Below are positions 9,474 to 18,360 of a stretch of 64,000 nt of DNA, one piece after another; position 1 is the stretch's first letter, and each line of letters begins with the position of its first letter. The stretch spans positions 1,798,001-1,862,000 of the forward strand of contig JAGKQI010000104.1 of assembly GCA_018806915.1 (NCBI GenBank). The letters are read 5' to 3'. A program made the translations under genes and the position numbers. The notes below the pieces were generated by a model, which saw only the letters and a program-made list of their open reading frames with translations, was not told where the DNA came from and ran no database searches. Origin of the DNA: Phytophthora colocasiae (Eukaryota; Oomycota; Peronosporomycetes; Peronosporales; Peronosporaceae).

Positions 9474-11156
9474 ATGGGCCACGGACGCGCTTCACGAGCG
9501 CCTTCCCCTGCTGCTGACCCTCCTGCTGTCGGGCCGTCTCCTGCTGTTGGGCCTCCTCCGATTCCGCCAGGAGCCTCCGCCGACCTGGTGGCGCAGATCA
9601 CCGCCCTCGTATCGTCACACGAGTCGAAGCTGGACGTGCGCCTGGAGAAGCAGGCGCAGCGTAAGTTCTGGAGTGCGATGCGTGAGAAGCTTTCCGTCAA
9701 CCGCGACTCGAGGGGGCTATACGTCCTCGACCAACTTGCAGAAGCCCTTTTGGACGGCGACCCGGACGTCGACCAAGCCTTCACCGCTCCGGTAAACTTA
9801 CTGCCGAAGCCTTCTCTGCAACGGGAAGCTCCACACGCGTATGTACATCCTCGCTTCTCGGACACTCAGCACCTAACCGAACCGGACCTCAGCTCGGAAC
9901 CTCCGAAGAAGAAGTTTAAGTCAGCTAGGTCTTCATCGACTCCAGGTAGTACTCCTAAAGCGGCCACTTCGAAGAAACCCGGGAAGTGGAAGAGGACACC
10001 GTCCAGTCCAGCGAAGTCGACGACGTCTACTCCGGGGTCGGTGGTAGACTTGACGACGCCTAAGGCATCTAAGTCGCACAAGGATTCGGCGGTGCACACG
10101 GCACTACTCGAGTTGGGAAAGTCAGGAGCAAGCACCCAAGGGGAGACGGACTTCAACCCCCATCCACTCGCAGACAACACAGCGGTTCAAGTCGTCCAGG
10201 ACATCGAAGCCATCTACCGCAAGGCTGCGAACATGCACCGGCCGCCGTACGAGTTAGCGTACCCCTGGATGGGTTCGAAGGTGTGGTACGACCCAGAGGA
10301 GTACCCCAATCTACATGTGGCTCACTGGCGGTTCTGGATGGCTCACCGTAGTCACTTCTTCGACTGGCAGCTCAATGCGCCGTTGAAAGTGAACTACCAG
10401 CGGAATTCCCGGCGTCAAGGTCAACAAGCAGCTAGTAAAGAGCGCCTTCGCTTCCTGAGTTTGTGCATCGAGACTTGGGGGTACTACGACTTCTTGAAGC
10501 GTTTCGAGAGAGCGGACGGGGACCGACTTCTAATGTGGTTCGGGGGTCAACCCAACAGGAACTCACCGTCAGCCAAGACGTACGTTGGTCCGACCATCCA
10601 GAACTTGGGAGTACTCTATATTCAAGACCAGTCGGAATACACTGCTCGAGTCCAGAACGCACTGAAGCCCTTCCAGCTGGACCAGGGTGGTTTCAAGAAC
10701 ATCAAAGAGCTGCTCGTGTACACTGAAGCCCTCGACCCAGAAAAGAGTGTCGACCTTAGGTTGGGGGATGAGGCACTGGCTCTGGTCCGGTTGGACATCG
10801 TCAGGAATCTGAATCCTTGGCACGCGTGGTGGTTGGGTGATACTACCAAGGGGGTCTGGGCCAAGTTACTGGAGAACAAGAGGATCGAGCAGTTGGCTGA
10901 AGGTATCGCCGTTCGACTTAAGCAGCGGGTATACCGACCGAGGGCCGTACCACCAGTATCGCCAAAAGAGATGAAGACTGCCGGTTGGACTCCAATCATG
11001 CGTCCCGACGGCACTTATACTGCTGAGATCGCAGCGACTATCAGCAACAGCGGGGACGACGACTCGGATCAGGTCAGTGAGGAGGAGGAGGAAGAGGAAG
11101 AAGAAGAGGAAGACGGCTCGGAAGAGGACAGACCGACTGCCCCAGCGTCGACTTAG
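9474..11156 (+). CDS. Large ORF antisense to the LTR element, unknown function
   Basis: The ORF has 561 codons from the ATG at 9474; the frame is open from 9300 (TTG) and the extra 58 codons also look protein-like. It is on the strand opposite gag-pol. The N-terminal third is Pro/Ser-rich. A basic, nuclear-localisation-like PPKKKFKS is followed by a Ser/Thr/Lys-rich stretch. The centre is a globular, Trp-rich region (YPWMGSKVWYDPEEYP, HWRFWMAHRSHFFDWQL, LMWFGGQPN, WHAWWLGDTTKGVW). The C-terminus is a poly-Glu tail. No known domain is recognised. The sense strand here has only fragmentary frames, so this ORF is not a shadow. It could be a host-derived or element-specific nuclear factor or a regulator in the manner of antisense ORFs of some plant LTR elements; this is inference. 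Confidence 0.7.
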   Translation: MGHGRASRAPSPAADPPAVGPSPAVGPPPIPPGASADLVAQITALVSSHESKLDVRLEKQAQRKFWSAMREKLSVNRDSRGLYVLDQLAEALLDGDPDVDQAFTAPVNLLPKPSLQREAPHAYVHPRFSDTQHLTEPDLSSEPPKKKFKSARSSSTPGSTPKAATSKKPGKWKRTPSSPAKSTTSTPGSVVDLTTPKASKSHKDSAVHTALLELGKSGASTQGETDFNPHPLADNTAVQVVQDIEAIYRKAANMHRPPYELAYPWMGSKVWYDPEEYPNLHVAHWRFWMAHRSHFFDWQLNAPLKVNYQRNSRRQGQQAASKERLRFLSLCIETWGYYDFLKRFERADGDRLLMWFGGQPNRNSPSAKTYVGPTIQNLGVLYIQDQSEYTARVQNALKPFQLDQGGFKNIKELLVYTEALDPEKSVDLRLGDEALALVRLDIVRNLNPWHAWWLGDTTKGVWAKLLENKRIEQLAEGIAVRLKQRVYRPRAVPPVSPKEMKTAGWTPIMRPDGTYTAEIAATISNSGDDDSDQVSEEEEEEEEEEEDGSEEDRPTAPAST

Positions 11157-11953
11157 TGGAAGACTAAGTCGATAGGCCTCCAGGGTAGCAAGTAGTATCG
11201 ATGCGTCAGCCCTTTTGAGTAGCTCCCGAGGTAACTAACTCCATAGTTTCACGTTCAGTACTGCTTCCCAGTCGGTCGAGTTAACTTCTTATCAACATAT
11301 TCCGCTTTTCGTCACCACAGTAGTCATCAAGTTACTTGCCAAAGTCAAAGTCCACTTTAATCGACCAGGTCTACTCCTTTTCAACCCGCTTCACTTCTCG
11401 TCGTCACAATAGTTATTAGGTCTCGCGTCAGAGTCAAAATCCACTTCGATCAGTCGGGTCGACGTCTCTTCAACACGCTCCATTCCTCGTCGTCACAATT
11501 GTCATCAAGTCACACGTCCTAGTCGGGGTAGTTGCAGTAAACCTCTCTTGTGTCTCATCATTGTCCTAGTAGGGTACGGCAGGTCATCATCTTCACATAG
11601 GGGCATCGGGCTCAGTTCATCTAAGCGGACTCGTAGTACTTCCACAGGTCATCTTCAGCATCTAGTCCTCATTCTTGCAGGGTTCATCAAGTTCAGCTCA
11701 TCGCATCATCGGCTAGTCACAGGGCTAGTTAATCACGTAGTCGAAAAATATGTAGTAGTAAAGGTTCATCGATCGGAGTCATCGTTCAGGCAGGCAGTTC
11801 TTCATCTCGTAGGGTAGGTGACAGTCAACCTCCGATCGGTTCAGGATATTCAGGAAAAGTAATATGTAAAACATAGAGGGGAGTACTCCTCAGAGTACTC
11901 GGGCGGGCCAGAGTCAGTAGGGTACTAATCCCTCGGCCAGTCCACCCCATTCG
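11157..11953. other. Spacer between pol and the antisense ORF, with a ~90-bp degenerate repeat
   Basis: There is no gene. From about 11304 to 11530 a roughly 90-bp unit recurs about three times, each copy containing a CTCGTCGTCACAAT-like word (near 11305, 11396 and 11486) and a GTCATCAAGT-like word. The rest is TC/AG-rich without visible organisation. Both flanking ORFs end at this spacer, so it must hold convergent transcription ends if both are expressed. Confidence 0.6.
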
Positions 11954-14900
11954 TTAGAAGAGTAGCTCGTCCTCGTCGATCGCAGCGTTCGCATCGGCGA
12001 GTCGAGCACTTCGTCGCAACTCCGGGAGCCCTTGCTCCTTGCGACGAGTGTTCTCAAATGCAGTAATCAGCACATCGAAAGTTGGTCTCAAAGAAGTAGA
12101 CGGACACCAAGTAGTCTCGTAAGTCGCTAGTAGAACTAGATACTGAAGCTCTCCGGCCTTCCGTCTCCGGGCCAGTATGTCGACGACAGGGAGTGCTCCA
12201 CCCGTGAACGCTGTCTCCTCAGAACCGATCACCAGTCGCTCCACATAGCTAGTCCTAGGCAGGTCTTCTTCAGCCAGCGGACCATCATCATCTACTCCAG
12301 GGTTAGTAGTAATACCAGTTGGGATCTCAGTTGGGTAGGGTCGACTCCATCGACCCTGGAAAGGTTTCAATCGGTTCACGTTGACGGTCACGACGCGGTT
12401 GGGGTGAGTAGGGATAGCGACTCGATAGGCATTCTCACCTACTGTTCCGACCACTCGGTAAGGTCCATGCCACGAGAACGCCAACTTCCGCGAAGTCTTC
12501 TCACCTCGTCTAGCACGGAAGTACTGGTAGACCCAGACGGCGTCTCCTTCAGAGAACTTGACGTCCCGTTGACCCTGTAGTCGCTCTCCGTGTCGACCTT
12601 GAGCCTTCAGTAGTTGACGCTCCACCAGTCGACGGGTGTCTCTGAGAGACAGGTATAGTCGACGCCGATAAGCAGCTACTTCATTGCTCTTCCACTGAGC
12701 AGTCGTATTCAGGAAGGCTAGATCAAGGGGTAGTACTGGATCACGTCCATACAGACTGAAGAAGGGTGAGTCGCCGAGAGCTTCATGGTACGACGTCCGG
12801 TAGGCAAAGAGTACTCGGGGTAGGTACCGGTCCCAGTCATCTTGAGACTCACTCACGTACATCCTCAGCATACCCAGTAGTGTGCCATTGAAGCGTTCTA
12901 CCAGTCCCTGTGTTTGGGGGTGGTAGGCAGCCCCGAACAACTTCTTGATGCCAAGAGTCTCATACAGCGAACGAGCGAGTTCAGAGATGAAGTTCGATCC
13001 CTGGTCGCTCAGTAGCTTCTCAGGTACTCCATGCCGAGAGATCACTTCATCCACCATAGTCTCCACGAAAGTCACTGAGTCTAGTCGTTCGACCGCGAAA
13101 GCTTCTACCCATCGGGTGAAGTAGTCGGCGAACACCAGGATAAACTTGTTACCTCGAGGTGTTGTCACCAGTGGGCCGACGGCATCTACTACCAATAGTG
13201 AGAAGGGTCCAGACAACTCTTGGATCGGCATCTTCTGCATGAGACCGTTCCTCCATGGTCGGTAGCCCTTACCACTCCCACACACAGTACACTCTCGGAC
13301 GTACTCAGCTACATCCTTCTTCCATCCATGCCAGTAGGCATGTTTGCGCACACGGTCCATTGTTTTAGTCACACCCACATGGGCGGAGAAGACGTCAGCA
13401 TGGCAGTGATGTAGGACGGTAGAGATATACTGGATGGGTATCACAGGCACTTCCAACGAACTAGCTGGTCCAGCTCGGGCCTTCAGGTGTACTTTCCTCA
13501 TGAGTACTCCGTTCTTCACAGTGTAGTTGGGGGCGAGCGACAGCACCTTGGCCCTAAGTTGAGCATCTAGAGCCAAAGCTCCACTCTCCAGGAAGGCGAT
13601 CATGGCGAGGATCCAGGGGGTTCTCTTCTGTTCCTCCAAAAAGCGAGCCTGGTCTAGCCCGAACACATCGACGGGAGACACGAGTAGTTGGTCGTCGTCG
13701 GGTGGAGTAAGTCCTCGTCGACTAACTCTCCTAGTAGTCGCCTCAGTCGGCCTCTCACCGACCTGGATTCGACCACTCCCCTCGACCATCAGCCCGTCAT
13801 CTACTCCCTCGGCCAGAGTAGGTTCACCTGAAGCATCGGCCGGAGAGTGCTCCCCGACCTCGACTCGAACACCAGTCTCGACTGCTTCGGTAACTGGAAC
13901 TGTCGCGGGGTTTTCTCTCCGAAGAGTCGTCGACTCCCCGACCTGGACTGGCTCCACCTCTCCGTCGTTCGCTTCGTTGAGTAGATCAGTCATAGTAACC
14001 GCACTGACAGTGGACGCATGCAACCTCGACAGACCATCTACATGCCCCATCGAGGTACCTGGTCGATGGTACACCTTGAAGCGTAGTTGCGACAACTCCA
14101 TCGCCCACCTAGCCAACTTGGCATTACTCGTCCGGTTGGTGTCGTTGAACACCCATAGCAGCGCCTTGTGATCTGTATAGAGGTCGAACTCGCTTCGGTC
14201 GAGGTAGCACCGAAACTTACGAGTCGCCCATACTATTCCCCAGCACTCGATCTCTGAGGTACCATCTTGTTTGTTGATCCAGTTCTTCTCGGAACCAACT
14301 AGCAGCTTACTTGCGTAGGCTACTACCCTATCCCGTCCAGCCACTTCCTGCATGAGGCAAGCTCCTACCGCCAACTTGGATGAGTCGACGAACAGTTTGA
14401 ACCTCTTGCCGAAGTCGGCGTAGACTAGAATAGGTGGTTCAACTAACTTGCGCTTCAACTGTACGAACGCGGACTCGCAGTCGGGGCTCCATACGAAAGG
14501 TGCACCCTTCATCTTCAACTTCTCGATCGGGGCCGAGATGGCGGCATACCCTGGGATATACCTACGGAAGTAGCTGGTCAACCCCAGAAAGGCACGTACT
14601 CCTCGGAGGTCGGTCGGTCGTTCGACCGTTATGACCGCCTTCACCTTCTCAGGATTGGGAAGTATACCCGAGGGGGTGACGATGTGACCCAAGAAAGCCA
14701 CTTGGTCTCGACCCCACTTGCACTTCTTCATCTTGAGCTTGAACCCGGCAGTCCTGAACCGTTCGAGTACTTGCCTCAGGCGAACTATGTGGGTAGGGAA
14801 GTCTTCACTGAATACCACACAGTCATCCAAGTAGACCAGACAGGTACGCCACTTCAAGTCGACCAGTACACTCTCCATAAGTCTCTCAAAGGCAGGTACT

Positions 14901-17900
14901 GCGTTACACAGTCCGAAGGGCATCACCAGCCACTCGTACAGTCCAAACTTGCAAGTGAACGCCGTCTTCCCCACACTTCCTCTGGCCATGGGCACATTCC
15001 AGTAGCCTGAAGCAATATCCATAGTAGAGAATAGTTTGGCGTTCCCGAGCACATCCAGGATGTCGTCGATGAGCGGCATCGGGTAGCAGTCCTTGATGGT
15101 CACCGCATTGAGTCGACGGTAGTCGATGCAGAATCGGATACCTCCGTCCGGTTTCCGGATCATCAACACCGGACTAGCCCAGGGGCTAGTCGATGGTTGA
15201 ATCAACCCCAAGTCAAGGTACTGTTGCACTTCAGCCTCCATAACGTCGCCTTCGGCCTTAGACACTCGGTAAGGTCTCTGCTTGATGGGTGGATGGTCTC
15301 CCGTATCAATCTCGAACTCCAGCAAGTGAGTCCGTCCCGGCTTCATAGAAGTCTCAACAAACAAGTCGCCGAACGACTCCAGTGTCTGTCGGAACAGTTC
15401 CTGTTGCTCAGGGTCCAACTTCGAGCCGGAGAAGTCTACTGCGAACTCCTCTCGCAACTCCTTGTCGAGTCCCGGCATGGAATGACGAGTTGGTTCATCG
15501 TTCACAGAAGTGCTACTCACCACAGAGTGCACCCAGTCTAGTTCAGTTGAGAGTCGCCGTTCAGACGGAGTAGCCGAGGGGTTAGTCGAAGGACTCGACG
15601 TCGACTTACTCCTAAACGCGGAGTCGGGCACTACAGTCGCCGCGGCTAGATGCGTCCCCTTCTTGATAATAAGTTCTTCCGTAGACGCGTTGCACATTTC
15701 GACAAGCAACTTCCCTTGGTTCACAGTGCAAAGAGTCCGCGCCACCCGAACGATACCATCAAGTCCCGGTACTCCCTCAACGAGCACGGTGTCTCCATCG
15801 CGGGCTCGTCCACTCACTTCAGAGGCTACTAGCGCCTGACCACCAGGACAGAGCCTGACGGTCGAACTGATGCGGGCGGAGTACACTTCTTCCACGCGCG
15901 GGGAACCAAGCGAAAACACTTCGTTCGTGTCTTTCAGGGTAACCGTGTTCGAGTCTAGATCAATCACAGCTCTGAACATCTTGAGAGAGTCGGTCCCGAG
16001 TATTACATCCACATGCATCCGCTCAACCACTACGAACGGTCGAGTCACTTCCACTGACCCAAGTCTCAGGGGTAAGTCGACGATACCACTAATTTTCAGG
16101 GAGTGGCCTGATACACTGTTCAAGTTTCCAGAGTAGGGTCTCAACGGGGTGTCAGCTCGGCCGATACGTCGTAGTACCTTCCGATCAATCAAGCTGACTA
16201 CTGCCCCGGAGTCGATCAGTATGTCGACAGGTACACAGTCGACGTACCCAGCCGAGACGGCTTCCACTCCACTGACGGATCCGATCACTCTCTTCCCTTC
16301 CGGAACCACACACTCCTCATCTGCTTCATGAGAATCGTCTACCTCGACCAGCCCGGGCTTCGACCGGTCTCTCTCAGGCGGAGGCTTGGGGGGTACGGTT
16401 TCAGCTACTACATACGCGTAATCGTACACGCTGTCCGAGCACTCCCTCGGACAGTTGGGTCCGAGCTCTTCGGCTCTTTCACTGGTGAGAGAGGTACCGT
16501 CGAACCGTACTCGCTTGGGAGAACGAACCTTCCGTTTAGGGAGAGCAGTCCGCAAGCACTCCTCGCAGCGCCCTTCACGCTCTTGTAGTTTGGCCCGGAT
16601 GAGAGGACCGTCCCCATGGTACTTCTTCACTATCGCCTTCAGGATATGCTTCATCACGGGTCCACTCATTACTCTGTAGTAGGGAGCCACTTTGGCCAAC
16701 GCTCGCTCGTCGAGGTCAGTACCCTCGAAGTCGACCTCAGGTAGGACGTAGTCGGGTAGTAGTAACGATCCACAGTCTACACATACGGCATTCGCTTTTT
16801 CTTCTTCCTTGACTAGGTAGTAGACCGTTCGGTCAGCCAACGCACGCCACTTAGGATCTAGACGTCGGCTGCGGCGCGCAGAGACCGATACAGCGCTCAC
16901 GGCACTTGACGGAGACCCATTCAGGTCTATCGCCACATTAGCGATTACAGCCTCCTCAGTAGACGGGGTAGGGGGTAACTCATAGGCTACTCCAACATCG
17001 TCTATATTTGGAGTAGACGCCGTCCCACCCCCAACGTCTCGTTCGTCGGAGTCTTCATCTACCACCCTGTGTTCAGTACGACTACTCGTCGTCGACTTAC
17101 CCAGGTCGCTGAAGTCCCGGTTGGCACGCTTGGCCGCACCAGTTGTGGCCAAGGTTTTCCGGTACCAGTCCAGCCAGTACTCAGGGGATGAGAGTACACC
17201 CGGTGACGACTCACGGGTGCGTGCCAACACTTCTTTCTCAATTCCCAACACAGTGCTCAAGTCCTCGAGTGACATCTCGCCCAGTTGCGCCGAATTCTCC
17301 TTGACTCGCTTTTTAAGTTCCACTTCATCTAAAGGAAAGAGTCGCTCCTCTAGTTCCTTGTCATATTCTTCTCTCTCAGTCTCCACGCCCAAGTCCAGTC
17401 CTTCAGTCAGCTCATCCAATTCGCCAGCAGAAAATACTCTCTCGTGTTTCTTCGTCTCCTCTTGAGTAGCTTCGTTGATGCTCGCCTCACCCCCACCAGT
17501 TCCATCGGTGGTAGACGTCACATCCGCAGTTCTGTCCGGTAATATACACCCGCTCTCATCAGGAGACACTTCTAAAGCGTCCGTAGTAGTACTCGCCTCC
17601 CCACCAGTCCCATCGGTGGTAGGCGACGTATTCTCATCATCATCTAGTTCTTCATCTGGTTCATCGGAAGCCACTTCAGGGTTGGCTTCGGTAGTGGTCG
17701 ACTCACTATCTCTCGTCGGGGTTGTCGTCCGCTCTTCATTTCTCGTAGGGGTTATCGTCGACTCTTCAATTCTCGTAGGGGTTTTCGTCGACTCACTTAT
17801 TCCATCCGGCTGCTCCTCCATAGGAGCTACTTCTTCCTTGACACTGTTTGTTTCTTCATCCTCACTCTCGCTCATTTCATCAATCACATCCACATTAGGC

Positions 17901-18349
17901 TCGAAAATACTGTCATCAAAACCCAGGCGGTCACTTCCATTTTTAGTCCCGTTCACTCTCGTAGTTCCGTTCGCTTTAGTCGTCCAGTCGCATTTAACCA
18001 CTTCAGGTTTCCGAAGGGGAGATCTCCTATAACTAGGATCGGACCTCCCAGTACTCCCTCTAGTCGGACGGTCATCCTGGAGTAGCTCAAAGTAGGGGTC
18101 TTTCATCAGGTCTCCCACATAAGCTGTCACCGTACACTTCTCTTCATCATCACACTTTTCATCCACATCGTTCACAGTCTCATTCACAGTCTCATTCACT
18201 TCAATTTCTATCGGTTCACTCTTCACAGTTCCCGCAGAGGCCACCGAGGCCGTACACTTAGTAGATGTACGACGTTCAGAGTCTCTCGTCAAGTCGCCTG
18301 GCTGACAGGAGGAAGGGGCGACTCCTTCCTTCCCTTCCTCCAGCCCCCT
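11954..18349 (-). CDS. pol: Pol polyprotein: protease, RT, RNase H, integrase, chromodomain
   Basis: The frame of about 2,130 codons opens immediately after the gag TGA and has no ATG for the first 80 codons. A long acidic, low-complexity leader comes first. The aspartic protease active site ILIDSGAVVSLID is near 16215; reverse transcriptase has its YLDD box at about 14822-14833; RNase H has LFVDSSKLAVGACL near 14385. The integrase has an HHCC zinc domain (HHCHADVFSAHVG ... CTVCGSG), catalytic Asp in VVDAVGPL (near 13180) and SDQGSNF (near 13000), Glu in GLVERFNG (near 12900) and a GPY-type module (HGPYRVVG). The C-terminus has a chromodomain-like segment (VVDILARRRKAGELQYLV ... TTWCP, about 12107-12190), which places it with chromoviruses. 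All catalytic residues I checked are present, so it may be active. Confidence 0.93.
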   Translation of the reverse strand, partial: RGLEEGKEGVAPSSCQPGDLTRDSERRTSTKCTASVASAGTVKSEPIEIEVNETVNETVNDVDEKCDDEEKCTVTAYVGDLMKDPYFELLQDDRPTRGSTGRSDPSYRRSPLRKPEVVKCDWTTKANGTTRVNGTKNGSDRLGFDDSIFEPNVDVIDEMSESEDEETNSVKEEVAPMEEQPDGISESTKTPTRIEESTITPTRNEERTTTPTRDSESTTTEANPEVASDEPDEELDDDENTSPTTDGTGGEASTTTDALEVSPDESGCILPDRTADVTSTTDGTGGGEASINEATQEETKKHERVFSAGELDELTEGLDLGVETEREEYDKELEERLFPLDEVELKKRVKENSAQLGEMSLEDLSTVLGIEKEVLARTRESSPGVLSSPEYWLDWYRKTLATTGAAKRANRDFSDLGKSTTSSRTEHRVVDEDSDERDVGGGTASTPNIDDVGVAYELPPTPSTEEAVIANVAIDLNGSPSSAVSAVSVSARRSRRLDPKWRALADRTVYYLVKEEEKANAVCVDCGSLLLPDYVLPEVDFEGTDLDERALAKVAPYYRVMSGPVMKHILKAIVKKYHGDGPLIRAKLQEREGRCEECLRTALPKRKVRSPKRVRFDGTSLTSERAEELGPNCPRECSDSVYDYAYVVAETVPPKPPPERDRSKPGLVEVDDSHEADEECVVPEGKRVIGSVSGVEAVSAGYVDCVPVDILIDSGAVVSLIDRKVLRRIGRADTPLRPYSGNLNSVSGHSLKISGIVDLPLRLGSVEVTRPFVVVERMHVDVILGTDSLKMFRAVIDLDSNTVTLKDTNEVFSLGSPRVEEVYSARISSTVRLCPGGQALVASEVSGRARDGDTVLVEGVPGLDGIVRVARTLCTVNQGKLLVEMCNASTEELIIKKGTHLAAATVVPDSAFRSKSTSSPSTNPSATPSERRLSTELDWVHSVVSSTSVNDEPTRHSMPGLDKELREEFAVDFSGSKLDPEQQELFRQTLESFGDLFVETSMKPGRTHLLEFEIDTGDHPPIKQRPYRVSKAEGDVMEAEVQQYLDLGLIQPSTSPWASPVLMIRKPDGGIRFCIDYRRLNAVTIKDCYPMPLIDDILDVLGNAKLFSTMDIASGYWNVPMARGSVGKTAFTCKFGLYEWLVMPFGLCNAVPAFERLMESVLVDLKWRTCLVYLDDCVVFSEDFPTHIVRLRQVLERFRTAGFKLKMKKCKWGRDQVAFLGHIVTPSGILPNPEKVKAVITVERPTDLRGVRAFLGLTSYFRRYIPGYAAISAPIEKLKMKGAPFVWSPDCESAFVQLKRKLVEPPILVYADFGKRFKLFVDSSKLAVGACLMQEVAGRDRVVAYASKLLVGSEKNWINKQDGTSEIECWGIVWATRKFRCYLDRSEFDLYTDHKALLWVFNDTNRTSNAKLARWAMELSQLRFKVYHRPGTSMGHVDGLSRLHASTVSAVTMTDLLNEANDGEVEPVQVGESTTLRRENPATVPVTEAVETGVRVEVGEHSPADASGEPTLAEGVDDGLMVEGSGRIQVGERPTEATTRRVSRRGLTPPDDDQLLVSPVDVFGLDQARFLEEQKRTPWILAMIAFLESGALALDAQLRAKVLSLAPNYTVKNGVLMRKVHLKARAGPASSLEVPVIPIQYISTVLHHCHADVFSAHVGVTKTMDRVRKHAYWHGWKKDVAEYVRECTVCGSGKGYRPWRNGLMQKMPIQELSGPFSLLVVDAVGPLVTTPRGNKFILVFADYFTRWVEAFAVERLDSVTFVETMVDEVISRHGVPEKLLSDQGSNFISELARSLYETLGIKKLFGAAYHPQTQGLVERFNGTLLGMLRMYVSESQDDWDRYLPRVLFAYRTSYHEALGDSPFFSLYGRDPVLPLDLAFLNTTAQWKSNEVAAYRRRLYLSLRDTRRLVERQLLKAQGRHGERLQGQRDVKFSEGDAVWVYQYFRARRGEKTSRKLAFSWHGPYRVVGTVGENAYRVAIPTHPNRVVTVNVNRLKPFQGRWSRPYPTEIPTGITTNPGVDDDGPLAEEDLPRTSYVERLVIGSEETAFTGGALPVVDILARRRKAGELQYLVLLATYETTWCPSTSLRPTFDVLITAFENTRRKEQGLPELRRSARLADANAAIDEDELLF

Positions 18350-18360
18350 TCATTGTCGAC
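18335..18360 (-). promoter_or_regulatory. In-frame gag/pol TGA, candidate readthrough site
   Basis: In sense the junction reads CGA CAA TGA AGG GGG CTG GAG, with pol continuing open in the same frame directly after the stop. A purine-rich stretch (GAGGAAGGGAAGGAAGG) follows. Gammaretroviruses and some plant elements make Gag-Pol by stop-codon readthrough with downstream stimulators, so the layout suggests this mechanism. A recent nonsense mutation in a formerly single gag-pol ORF is the main alternative. Confidence 0.55.
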
